This document shows, in pieces, positions 53,763-62,105 of a DNA stretch of 64,000 nt. The DNA is from Chitinophagaceae bacterium (GTDB lineage: Bacteria; Bacteroidota; Bacteroidia; Chitinophagales; Chitinophagaceae). How positions within the stretch are numbered: the first letter of the stretch is position 1; each line of letters opens with the position of its first letter. A program made the translations under genes and the position numbers. The stretch is taken from contig SCVJ01000042.1 in assembly GCA_004322425.1 (NCBI GenBank), forward strand, positions 101,551 through 165,550. Direction: 5' to 3'. The notes under the pieces were generated by a model, which was not told where the DNA came from, searched no databases, and saw nothing but the letters and a program-made list of their open reading frames with translations.

Positions 53763-55433
53763 ATGGAGAGAAGAGATTTTCTGGCGTTAAAGCAAAAAGC
53801 GGGTAGCAACGAAATGATTGAACAAAAAGAGGTCATCCGCACTCTTTCTGGTCTTACACCTTACAATGGTGTTTGGACTTACAACGAAGTAGCCCATTTA
53901 CTTAAAAGAACAATGTTTGGTGCAAAGCCAGAAGATGTAAATTATTTTCTGGGAATGAGTATGAATAGAGCTGTAGATGAATTGCTTACAATACCCGTTA
54001 CTCAACCGGCACCTCCTGTTAAAAATTATCCTAACACAAATATTCCAGCCACCGACCCTGATTTTAGTTTACCAATGGGTACAACTTGGGTTAACAGTGT
54101 ATATAGTCCTGCTGCCGACGGGTTAAGAAGAAGTTCATTTAAAGCATGGTGGATGGGACTTATGATTAATCAAGAAAAAAATATCAGCGAAAAAATTTCA
54201 CTTTTTTGGCATAATCATTTTGCTACCGAAAGTCTTGATTTTTTAACTAGTTGGGGATTTAATAATAATAAACTCTGCCGTCAATACCAGATGGGGAATT
54301 TCAAACAGTTTGTACGGGCAATAACCCTTGATGTAGCCATGCTCCGATATTTAAATGGGTATGTAAATATCAGTACCGCACCCGATGAAAATTATGCTCG
54401 CGAGCTTCAAGAACTATTTACATTAGGTAAAGAAAACAATCCAAACTATACGGAAGACGATGTAAAAAAAGTTGCTCGTGTATTAACCGGTTGGAAAATA
54501 AACGGTACAACCAATACATCTTATTTCAATGCTGGACAACATGATACAGCAAGTAAAACGTTTTCATCTTTTTATAATAATTATACAATTACAGGAAGAA
54601 CTGGTGCCACGGCAGGCGATTTAGAATTGGATGATTTGATGAATATGATTTTTAGTAAGCAAGCCGAAGTGTCAAAGTTTTTGGTAACAAAACTCTATCG
54701 TTATTTTGTTTATTATAAAATTGATTCCGCAACGGAAGCCAATGTAATTCTACCCTTGGCGCAAATATTAGTTGCCAATAACTGGGAAATAAAACCTGTA
54801 TTAACAGCTCTATTTAAAAGTGAACATTTTTTTGACGTACTTAATCAGGGTTGTTTTATTAAAACACCGGTTGATTTAATTGTTGGTTCTTGCCGAGAAT
54901 ATGGAGTGGTTTTCCCAGCCTCCAGTGATTATGTAAATGCGTATAATATGTGGGGTTATTTACAGAACTATGCCTCACTGTTACAACAAAATATTGGCGA
55001 TCCTCCCGATGTTGCGGGATGGAAAGCATATTATCAAGAGCCACAGTTTCATGAAATTTGGATAAACACCGATACCTATCCTCGCCGTAACTTATTTACC
55101 GATACAATGATTAATACCGGTTATACTCGTTCTGGTGTAAAAATTATTATCGATCCCGTTGCCTTTACAAGTAGATTAACCAATCCATCAGATCCTAATG
55201 CTTTAATTGATCAAGCTCTGAAAATTTTGTATCGAATAGATTTAACCAGTGCTACCAAAGCCATGTTGAAAAAGCAAATTTTGTTAAGTAATCAAGATCA
55301 AGATTATTATTGGACCAATGCTTGGAATGCTTATTTAGGCAATCCTACTACAGCAAACTATCAAGTTGTTTTTACAAGGCTTAGAGATTTGTATAAATAT
55401 TTTATGAATCTGGCTGAATTCCATTTGTGTTAA
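53763..55433 (+). CDS. DUF1800 protein
   Basis: 556 residues, DUF1800 family: LLKRTMFGAKPEDVNYFLG, KISLFWHNHFATESLDF, ENYARELQELFTLGKEN and GDPPDVAGWKAYYQ. DUF1800 genes are almost always followed by a DUF1501 gene, as here (15 nt away), and have no defined function. The protein begins MERRDFL, like the partner's twin-arginine start, but lacks a clear hydrophobic segment after it, so export is uncertain. It has no T9SS sorting domain. Confidence 0.9.
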   Translation: MERRDFLALKQKAGSNEMIEQKEVIRTLSGLTPYNGVWTYNEVAHLLKRTMFGAKPEDVNYFLGMSMNRAVDELLTIPVTQPAPPVKNYPNTNIPATDPDFSLPMGTTWVNSVYSPAADGLRRSSFKAWWMGLMINQEKNISEKISLFWHNHFATESLDFLTSWGFNNNKLCRQYQMGNFKQFVRAITLDVAMLRYLNGYVNISTAPDENYARELQELFTLGKENNPNYTEDDVKKVARVLTGWKINGTTNTSYFNAGQHDTASKTFSSFYNNYTITGRTGATAGDLELDDLMNMIFSKQAEVSKFLVTKLYRYFVYYKIDSATEANVILPLAQILVANNWEIKPVLTALFKSEHFFDVLNQGCFIKTPVDLIVGSCREYGVVFPASSDYVNAYNMWGYLQNYASLLQQNIGDPPDVAGWKAYYQEPQFHEIWINTDTYPRRNLFTDTMINTGYTRSGVKIIIDPVAFTSRLTNPSDPNALIDQALKILYRIDLTSATKAMLKKQILLSNQDQDYYWTNAWNAYLGNPTTANYQVVFTRLRDLYKYFMNLAEFHLC

Positions 55434-55448
55434 TTTAAATATACTCAG

Positions 55449-57020
55449 ATGAAAAGAAGAGATTTTCTAAGAAATACTGTTACGCCTATCGCGGCTACAG
55501 CCATTAATGGAATTCCGGTTACTTCAATGGGGATGGAATCGCCGCTGATTCAGGCATTGATGGGAATGGCTACTGATACCGATCACGTTTTAGTACTGAT
55601 ACAAATGAATGGTGGAAACGATGGATTGAATATGGTTATTCCTATTGACACCTACGGTGCTTATCAAGCAGCAAGAACTAATATTGCCATTCCCGAAAAT
55701 AATATTTTAGCATTATCAGGTACTCCTAAAACAGGTTTGCATCCTGTAATGACGGGAGTTCAAAAACTTTTTAATGATGGAAAAGCAACTATAGTTCAAG
55801 CTGTTGGTTATCCTCAACCTAGTTTTTCACATTTTCGCGCTACCGATATTTGGATGAGTGCCTCCAACTCCAATCAATTTGTAAATAATGGATGGGTGGG
55901 AAGATATTTAGATCAAGAATTTCCCGGTTATCCAATTGGTTACCCCAATGCTAGTATGACCGATCCATTAGGAATACAAATTGGTTCAGTAACATCTTTA
56001 AATTTTCAAGGGCCTGCTGTAACTATGGGAGTTAGTATGACCGATCCCAATAATTTTTACAACTTAATCAATGGAGTTCAAGATCCTGCACCTAATACTC
56101 CTGCTGGCTTTGAACTTGGATTTATTCGTTCAGTAGCAAGGCAAACTCAACAATTTGCCGATGTAATTAAATCAGCTGCTCTAAGAGTAACACAACAAAA
56201 TCCATATCCAACAGGTAATAGTTTGGCCGATCAATTAAAAATTGTTGCTCGATTAATTAAAGGTGGATTAAGAACGAGAGTTTACATGGTAAGTATTGGT
56301 GGATTTGATACCCATGCAGGACAAACACAGGCAGATACTTCTACAGGATCTCACGCAACTTTATTACTAAGATTATCTGATGCGATTAAAGCATTTATGG
56401 ATGACTTGAAATTTTTAGGTGTTCAAAGAAGAGTATTGGGAATGACTTTTTCTGAATTCGGTAGAAGAATAAAATCCAATTCAAGTACAGGTACCGACCA
56501 CGGTGCTGCTGCACCGGTTATTCTTTTCGGTGAATATGTAAACCCCGGTGTTGTAGGAAATAATCCTACAATTCCTGCGAGTGCATCTGTTAACGACAAT
56601 GTGCCTTTTCAATATGATTTTAGAAGTATATATGCATCAATTTTAGAAAAGTGGTTCTGTGTAAACAATACTGTTTTGCAATCTGTGTTGCTTAGAAATT
56701 TTCAATCGTTGCCGGTAATAAAATCAAATTCCTGTAATTCGGCATTTCCAGACTTGACAGAAAACCTTATCATTAAAAACTATCCCAATCCATTTACAAG
56801 TTCAACTACCATTACATTTAAAACCGAAGGCGGGCACACTTCTGTATTAATTATGGATACATTGGGAAGGGTTATTTATACATTGATTGATCAAGATTAT
56901 GCTACAGCAGGACAATATACGGTTACATTCAATGCCGATCGTTTTGCTGCGGGTGTCTATTATGCTCGTTTGCAAAATGGAGCTGTACAACAAGTTCGTA
57001 CTATGTTGAAAGTAAAATAA
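55449..57020 (+). CDS. DUF1501 protein with Tat-like leader and T9SS type A sorting domain
   Basis: 523 residues. It starts MKRRDFLRNTVTPIAATAI, which contains a twin-arginine motif followed by a weakly hydrophobic stretch. The body is a DUF1501 (alkaline-phosphatase-like) domain with LIQMNGGNDGLNMVIP, SHFRATDIWMSAS, SIGGFDTHAGQTQ and MTFSEFGRRI plus TDHGAAAPVILFG. The last ~80 residues are a type A T9SS sorting domain (KNYPNPFTSSTTITF, GRVIYTLIDQD, FAAGVYYARL). So it should cross both membranes. It is co-transcribed with the DUF1800 gene and ends at a strong terminator. Function unknown. Confidence 0.92.
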   Translation: MKRRDFLRNTVTPIAATAINGIPVTSMGMESPLIQALMGMATDTDHVLVLIQMNGGNDGLNMVIPIDTYGAYQAARTNIAIPENNILALSGTPKTGLHPVMTGVQKLFNDGKATIVQAVGYPQPSFSHFRATDIWMSASNSNQFVNNGWVGRYLDQEFPGYPIGYPNASMTDPLGIQIGSVTSLNFQGPAVTMGVSMTDPNNFYNLINGVQDPAPNTPAGFELGFIRSVARQTQQFADVIKSAALRVTQQNPYPTGNSLADQLKIVARLIKGGLRTRVYMVSIGGFDTHAGQTQADTSTGSHATLLLRLSDAIKAFMDDLKFLGVQRRVLGMTFSEFGRRIKSNSSTGTDHGAAAPVILFGEYVNPGVVGNNPTIPASASVNDNVPFQYDFRSIYASILEKWFCVNNTVLQSVLLRNFQSLPVIKSNSCNSAFPDLTENLIIKNYPNPFTSSTTITFKTEGGHTSVLIMDTLGRVIYTLIDQDYATAGQYTVTFNADRFAAGVYYARLQNGAVQQVRTMLKVK

Positions 57021-57040
57021 TAAATCATTAAGCGCTATCC

Positions 57041-57071
57041 AAATCCTGACAACAATGTCAGGATTTTTTTT
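57041..57071 (+). terminator. Rho-independent terminator of the DUF1800-DUF1501 operon
   Basis: AAATCCTGACA (57041-57051) and TGTCAGGATTT (57056-57066) form a perfect 11-bp stem with a 4-nt loop, running into a T-run to 57071. It touches the stop codon of the convergent dipeptidase gene. Confidence 0.88.
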
Positions 57072-58440
57072 ATTTGATGGCTGCAAAGTGTTTGTGGAAA
57101 TAAGGAATTGTTTCAATGCCTTTGTAATAATTTTCTACATTAAATTTTTCATTCGGACTGTGAAGATTATCACTATCCAATCCAAAACCCATAAACACAA
57201 TTTTAACTCCTAATTCTTTTTCAAATAAAGCACAGATAGGAATACTTCCTCCACCGCGAACTGGAATTGGTTTTTTCCCAAACGTATCATAAATCGCGGC
57301 AGCTGCAGCTTGGTATGCTTTGCAATCCACCGGCGTCATGTACGGTTCGCCGCCGTGATGCAGCGTAGCTTTTAGTTCAATTGTTGGCGGAGCAATTTTT
57401 TGTAAATGGTTAATAAGTAGTTCGGTTATTTTATGGCTATGCTGATTAGGAACTAACCGAGCAGAAATTTTTGCAAAAGCTTTTGAAGGCAAAACAGTTT
57501 TAGCTCCTTCGCCCGTATAGCCACCCCAAATTCCATTGATTTCAATAGTTGGGCGGATGCCAGTTCTTTCGTTGGTGGTAAATCCAGTTTCTCCCCAAAC
57601 TTCTTTAATGCCTAAATCTGTTTTGTATTCTTCCTCGCTAAATGGAGCAGAGGCCATCATTTGTCTTTCTGAATCTGTAGCAATAATTACATCATCATAA
57701 AATCCTGGAATAGTAATTCTATTATTTTCATCATGTAACGAAGCAATCATTTTTGAAAGAATGGTAATGGGATTAGCAACAGCGCCACCGTAAACCCCAC
57801 TATGTAAATCTCGGTTAGGTCCTGTTACTTCCACCTCAATATAACTTAATCCACGAACGCCAATATCGATGGATGGGTTTTCCAAACTCAACATCGCAGT
57901 ATCACTTATTAATATTACATCGGCTTTCAATAATTCTTTATTGGCAATTACAAATTCTGTTAAATGCATCGATCCAACTTCTTCTTCACCTTCGATACAA
58001 AATTTAATATTCGTACAAAGTGTGTTGGTTTGTACCATTGTTTCCATTGCTTTTACGTGCATGTAAAATTGTCCTTTGTCGTCGCAACTTCCTCTTGCAA
58101 AAATTTTTCCATCTTTAATAATCGGGTCAAAAGGCCCGCTATTCCAAAGTTCCAACGGATCTGGCGGTTGTACATCATAATGTCCGTAAACAAGAACAGT
58201 TGGTTTTGTTGGATCAATAATTTTTTCTCCGTACACAATGGGATGTCCTGCGGTTGCAATAATTTCTGCTTTATCAGCACCCGCTTCCAACAAACGCTTT
58301 TGTACCATTTCTGCACAACGAATCATATCGGCTTTATGTTCAGTTCTTGCACTAACCGAAGGAATGCGAAGCATTTCTAATAATTCTTCCAAAAAGCGGT
58401 CTTTGTGTTTATGCTGATAATCGTTCCATGTTTGTGACAT
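57070..58440 (-). CDS. M20-family dipeptidase
   Basis: 456 residues. Di-zinc metallopeptidase of the M20 (carnosinase-like) group. Metal and catalytic residues seen: VYGHYDVQPP (His and catalytic Asp), ARGSCDDKGQ (bridging Asp), EGEEEVGS (general-base Glu plus Glu ligand), LISDTAM (Asp) and the His in FGLDSDNLHSPNEKF. A dimerisation domain lies in the middle (~200-330). No signal peptide, so it is cytoplasmic. A TATCTTCG element lies upstream. Confidence 0.93.
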   Translation of the reverse strand: MSQTWNDYQHKHKDRFLEELLEMLRIPSVSARTEHKADMIRCAEMVQKRLLEAGADKAEIIATAGHPIVYGEKIIDPTKPTVLVYGHYDVQPPDPLELWNSGPFDPIIKDGKIFARGSCDDKGQFYMHVKAMETMVQTNTLCTNIKFCIEGEEEVGSMHLTEFVIANKELLKADVILISDTAMLSLENPSIDIGVRGLSYIEVEVTGPNRDLHSGVYGGAVANPITILSKMIASLHDENNRITIPGFYDDVIIATDSERQMMASAPFSEEEYKTDLGIKEVWGETGFTTNERTGIRPTIEINGIWGGYTGEGAKTVLPSKAFAKISARLVPNQHSHKITELLINHLQKIAPPTIELKATLHHGGEPYMTPVDCKAYQAAAAAIYDTFGKKPIPVRGGGSIPICALFEKELGVKIVFMGFGLDSDNLHSPNEKFNVENYYKGIETIPYFHKHFAAIK

Positions 58441-58460
58441 AAAATATAGATTGATGGGAG

Positions 58461-58468
58461 CGAAGATA
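58461..58468 (-). promoter_or_regulatory. Candidate -7 element of the dipeptidase gene
   Basis: Minus strand reads TATCTTCG, one mismatch from TAnnTTTG, 21 nt before the ATG. Confidence 0.4.
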
Positions 58469-58537
58469 AGTACTGGAAATTATTCTTTTTGCTTCTTTAC
58501 CTCATTATGACTGAAACTGTTTTTGAAAACAGTTCAG

Positions 58538-60262
58538 CTAGTTTTTAACAACAGCATCATTATTGGTAGGACGATTGATTGCCGATGTAGATTTGTTAGC
58601 GGGCTTTGCCGGTGTTTGACTTGGCGGTTTCGGTGCAGAAGCTCTTTGTAAGATTTCCAATAATTCTTTAACCGAATTATTGGCGGTATCAAATTCCAAA
58701 GCTCTTTGTAAATATCCAATTGCAATGCCGCGTTCATTGAGAACATTATTGTAATAGCCTGCCAAAAACTTGCTTGCCTCTATGCCGTAATTTTTATATC
58801 GCAATTTATCTAAAGCAGAAATTTCTAATGTTCTTTCATAATGAGGAATACAAGAAACCATTGTGGTATCAACTGCGTAATTAGCTCTTGCGCTCCACAA
58901 ATGTCCAAAAATACTATCCGGATTTTTAGTGGCATATTTTGAAAACAGTTCAATTGCTTTTGGAAATTCAGCGGCTTGATGATAGGCTAACGCAATATTG
59001 AAAAGTTCGCCATCGCTTTGATATTTTTTATTATTGTACGACAATTCTCTTAGTTGAGCTTCTTTTTTTCTATCGCCTTTACGTTTAAAATAAGCAACTC
59101 CTTCTTGGAAAATTTTAGTTCTTGATTCAATCACAGAATCCAGCATGGCAGCTTGTACATAACTATTAAATAAAATATTGTCATCACCGGTTAAAGTGCC
59201 ATAAATTTTTCCCTTTAGAATAATATCATTTGGAATTATTCCTTCTGCTTTTTCTTTTTCAAAATAGCTATCGATATATTTTTTTGCACCCATTGTGTCT
59301 CCTTTATCTACATGGGCATACGCCATTAGCTTATAAACGCGCGGTTTAGTTTTTTCGCCCATTTTAGCAATTACCGATGATCCCTTTTCAATAGCACAGG
59401 CATAATTCTTTTTTGCCCAACAAAGTTGACCAGACAAATAATCATTTTGTGGATCGTTTTCATCTTTTTTGCTTGCTATATATTTATTTAAAAAGTATTC
59501 GGCAGAATCAAATTTTTGATCGAAAAAATAGAAATAGAAAAGTTCGTAATAAGCAGGAGAAAAATTGGGATCTTTTGCAATGGCACTGTTTAAGTTTTCC
59601 AAAACAAGAGACCAATTTCTTTGTGTTTCAAAAAGTTTTGCAATTCTTATATGAGGGAACACAAACAAAGGGTTTAATGCCAATGCTGCCATATAATTTG
59701 TATAAGCCATTCCTCCTCCTTGTCCGGGATTGGCTTTGCGGTAAGCATTTCCTAAGTTTAAAAATATGTTTGCATTTTTTGGATCTCGTTGAGTTGCCAA
59801 TTCTAATTTTTCAATTGCATAAACAAGGTTTCCTGCTTTGGCATCAACATGGGCTCTGCCAATTGCATTTAAGATAATAGGATCGTCGCCTTTTTTAGTT
59901 CTTGTCATTGTTAGTGCCATTTCAAAAAGTTGGCGTGCTTCATTTACATTATTATCCAAAAGCTCAACATGGCCTTTGCCAACAAGAATTAACGCAGTAT
60001 TGCCAATAGTAGCTGGCAAGCTTTCATATATTTTTCTTGCTGCTTGATTATTTCCTTCACCAATTTCAATAGCCGTTTGTCCCACCCAATAAGCGGCTTC
60101 AACTGATGTTGGTATTGTAACTAAAATTTGTTTAAATGTTTTTTCAGCAGATAGTAATCGCCCAGCATACAAATGAGTGATCCCTTCCTGAATTGTTTGC
60201 CCTTGAATAGTTGTTGCCGATAACAATATGAACACAAGCATTGATAATAAAGACTTCATCAT
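58538..60262 (-). CDS. TPR-repeat exported protein
   Basis: 574 residues. Sec signal peptide (MMKSLLSMLVFILLSATTIQG), then tetratricopeptide repeats over most of the length (for example IFLNLGNAYRKANPG and PAYYELFYFYFFDQ). The last ~35 residues are low-complexity Pro/Lys/Ser/Asn (PKPPSQTPAKPANKS). TPR proteins are protein-protein scaffolds. It follows the PstS-like gene by 45 nt, so they probably form an operon. From memory, a PstS-like gene plus a TPR gene are found behind TonB/ExbBD genes in other Bacteroidota; none of those are in view. Confidence 0.88.
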   Translation of the reverse strand: MMKSLLSMLVFILLSATTIQGQTIQEGITHLYAGRLLSAEKTFKQILVTIPTSVEAAYWVGQTAIEIGEGNNQAARKIYESLPATIGNTALILVGKGHVELLDNNVNEARQLFEMALTMTRTKKGDDPIILNAIGRAHVDAKAGNLVYAIEKLELATQRDPKNANIFLNLGNAYRKANPGQGGGMAYTNYMAALALNPLFVFPHIRIAKLFETQRNWSLVLENLNSAIAKDPNFSPAYYELFYFYFFDQKFDSAEYFLNKYIASKKDENDPQNDYLSGQLCWAKKNYACAIEKGSSVIAKMGEKTKPRVYKLMAYAHVDKGDTMGAKKYIDSYFEKEKAEGIIPNDIILKGKIYGTLTGDDNILFNSYVQAAMLDSVIESRTKIFQEGVAYFKRKGDRKKEAQLRELSYNNKKYQSDGELFNIALAYHQAAEFPKAIELFSKYATKNPDSIFGHLWSARANYAVDTTMVSCIPHYERTLEISALDKLRYKNYGIEASKFLAGYYNNVLNERGIAIGYLQRALEFDTANNSVKELLEILQRASAPKPPSQTPAKPANKSTSAINRPTNNDAVVKN

Positions 60263-60307
60263 TTATATTACACTTTAGGTTATTACAAATATAATTACTT
60301 ATTCATC

Positions 60308-61219
60308 TCATAAAGTTGCACTCCGAACAATGAATTGCATCTGTCCGGGTACTAAATATGCCCGACGAAAAATCAATTGTCCTAGTTCTCCCGACATAAA
60401 GTTTTTAAATCCATGGCCTAATCCTTCTTTGTGATTTTCTTTTAATATGCAAACTAATTCTCTTGTCATCGGATATCGTCCTTCATAAATATTTGCCTGC
60501 ACAGGCTGAATATATTTCTCAGGCAAATCTATGCTCTCAATCTTTGCCAGCCTCACTTTCGTCAAAAAACTTCTTTGTTGTTGGTCTTCTTTATTTCCTA
60601 CCCAACTAATACCAATAAAGCCAACTGTATTTGAATTTTTCGCAACATAATCAATAACTTCTTCACTATTTTTTGCAGCACGTGCTTTGCTTGTTAAGGT
60701 ATCTCCACGTAAAACTGAATCAATAATAAAACGAATGGTAGAAGTTGCATTTAGTCCGTCAAAAACAGGGGTTAAACTTTTCTTAAATTTCCCTTTTAGG
60801 ATGTCTTTTATATCATTTAATGTAAAAAGTGAGTCGGCAGATTCTGTACTCACAATAACTGCAATTGCATCATAAGCCAAAATCATTTGCACGGGAACCA
60901 CGTGTAATGAATCCAACATAAAACGTTCTTCGTCTTTTGAATATTTTCTTGTGATGATAATCATTCTTGTACTATCTGCTGCCATATCTCTAATGCAATC
61001 GGCTTCAGGTTTGTACTCAACAATCAATTTTGTATTGGGATACTTAGCTTCATAAGATTTAACTTGTAAATCAATAATCGGTTTAAAGGATTCATCGGCA
61101 CTAATATGGATTACGCCATTGTTGTATTTGTCTTTTGGAGATTTTGTTTTGTTGGAAGTACAATGACTAAAAACAATAATTAACGTAAAATAAATTAAAA
61201 AGGAAACTACTCTTGCCAT
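60308..61219 (-). CDS. PstS-like substrate-binding lipoprotein
   Basis: 303 residues. The N-terminus MARVVSFLIYFTLIIVFSHC is a lipoprotein signal with the lipidated Cys at residue 20. The body is a periplasmic binding fold of the PstS/PBP-like type (HISADESFKPIIDLQV, RMIIITRKYSKDE, FTLNDIKDILKGK, VGFIGISWVG). Classical PstS binds phosphate, but no pstCAB or phoU is nearby and the ligand residues cannot be verified, so the ligand is unknown. It lies between a small membrane protein and the TPR gene on the same strand. Confidence 0.85.
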   Translation of the reverse strand: MARVVSFLIYFTLIIVFSHCTSNKTKSPKDKYNNGVIHISADESFKPIIDLQVKSYEAKYPNTKLIVEYKPEADCIRDMAADSTRMIIITRKYSKDEERFMLDSLHVVPVQMILAYDAIAVIVSTESADSLFTLNDIKDILKGKFKKSLTPVFDGLNATSTIRFIIDSVLRGDTLTSKARAAKNSEEVIDYVAKNSNTVGFIGISWVGNKEDQQQRSFLTKVRLAKIESIDLPEKYIQPVQANIYEGRYPMTRELVCILKENHKEGLGHGFKNFMSGELGQLIFRRAYLVPGQMQFIVRSATL

Positions 61220-61242
61220 TCAGAATTGTGTTTTTGTTTCTT

Positions 61243-61461
61243 TTATTTTTTTTTATACCCTCTGTATATTCTGAAAAAGCCGTATAAAATTGCAATGGTT
61301 CCAAATAAAATGTTAACTACTTTATTTGAAGAACCAAAACTTAAAAAGTCTTCGGCAACAAGAAAAAAAATACCAACACCCGTCCATAACAATCCCATAA
61401 TATAATTATAAATACTACGTACGGATGATGCTTGTTTATTTTGCGATTCTTCGTTTTGCAT
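61243..61461 (-). CDS. Small membrane protein (72 aa, two helices)
   Basis: 72 residues from ATG 61461 (MQNEESQNKQASSVRSI). Two predicted membrane helices (YIMGLLWTGVGIFFLVAEDF and VNILFGTIAILYGFFRIYRG) and a basic tail (YKKK). The in-frame start 10 codons upstream is less likely. It lies 23 nt before the PstS-like gene, making a three-gene unit with the TPR gene. Unknown function. Confidence 0.75.
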   Translation of the reverse strand: MQNEESQNKQASSVRSIYNYIMGLLWTGVGIFFLVAEDFLSFGSSNKVVNILFGTIAILYGFFRIYRGYKKK

Positions 61462-61574
61462 GATTGCTGTTATTTCAATTAAGTGTGGCAAGATAATACT
61501 TTTGAGCCTTCAGATTCCATTAAAAAATTCATAATTTCTATGCAACAACAAATTCTTTAATTCTCAGTAAGGCC

Positions 61575-61604
61575 TTGTGCCTTGTGGCTTTTCCATTATT
61601 TTTG
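61575..61604 (+). promoter_or_regulatory. Promoter of the low-molecular-weight phosphatase gene
   Basis: TTG (61575-61577), a 19-nt spacer and TATTTTTG (61597-61604), a perfect -7 element ending only 4 nt before the ATG at 61609. It predicts a leaderless mRNA and decides the start codon. Confidence 0.6.
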
Positions 61605-61608
61605 TTTT

Positions 61609-62082
61609 ATGAAAATTTTGATGGTTTGCCTTGGTAATATTTGTCGCAGCCCTTTGGCAGAAGGTATTTTGAAGCAGAAAGCTATTGCTGCTGGTTTAGA
61701 TTGGGAAATTGAAAGTTCTGGTACCAATGGTTATCATACGGGAGAGCCTCCTCATGTTTTAAGTCAAAAAGTTGCATTGTTGAATCATATTGATATTGGC
61801 GCTCAACGATCAAATCGATTTATTGCAGAAGATTTTGAACGATATGATAAAATTTATGCTATGGCTGAGGATGTACTTTTAAGTATGAAAATTATTGCTA
61901 AAAATAAATTTGACGCCACTAAAGTTGAATTACTTTTGAATGAACTTTATCCCGGAAAAAATATAGATGTTCCCGATCCGTGGTATGGCGAAGAACCAGG
62001 TTATCACGAAGTATTTAATATTATTGATGAAGCTTGTGAAAAAATTATTTACAAATATGTTCATGCAACTCATTGTAAATAA
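61609..62082 (+). CDS. Low-molecular-weight protein-tyrosine phosphatase
   Basis: 157 residues from ATG 61609. The P-loop CX5R is at the N-terminus: C7-LGNIC-R13-S in MVCLGNICRSPLAEG. The general-acid Asp is in VPDPWYG. The in-frame ATG nine codons upstream (61582) is rejected because it precedes the -7 element. It is followed by hisS after 23 nt. It may act on tyrosine-phosphorylated proteins, but arsenate reductases share the fold; the DPWYG motif favours the phosphatase. Confidence 0.92.
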   Translation: MKILMVCLGNICRSPLAEGILKQKAIAAGLDWEIESSGTNGYHTGEPPHVLSQKVALLNHIDIGAQRSNRFIAEDFERYDKIYAMAEDVLLSMKIIAKNKFDATKVELLLNELYPGKNIDVPDPWYGEEPGYHEVFNIIDEACEKIIYKYVHATHCK

Positions 62083-62105
62083 TTTATTTCATTTCAAAGA
62101 AAATT

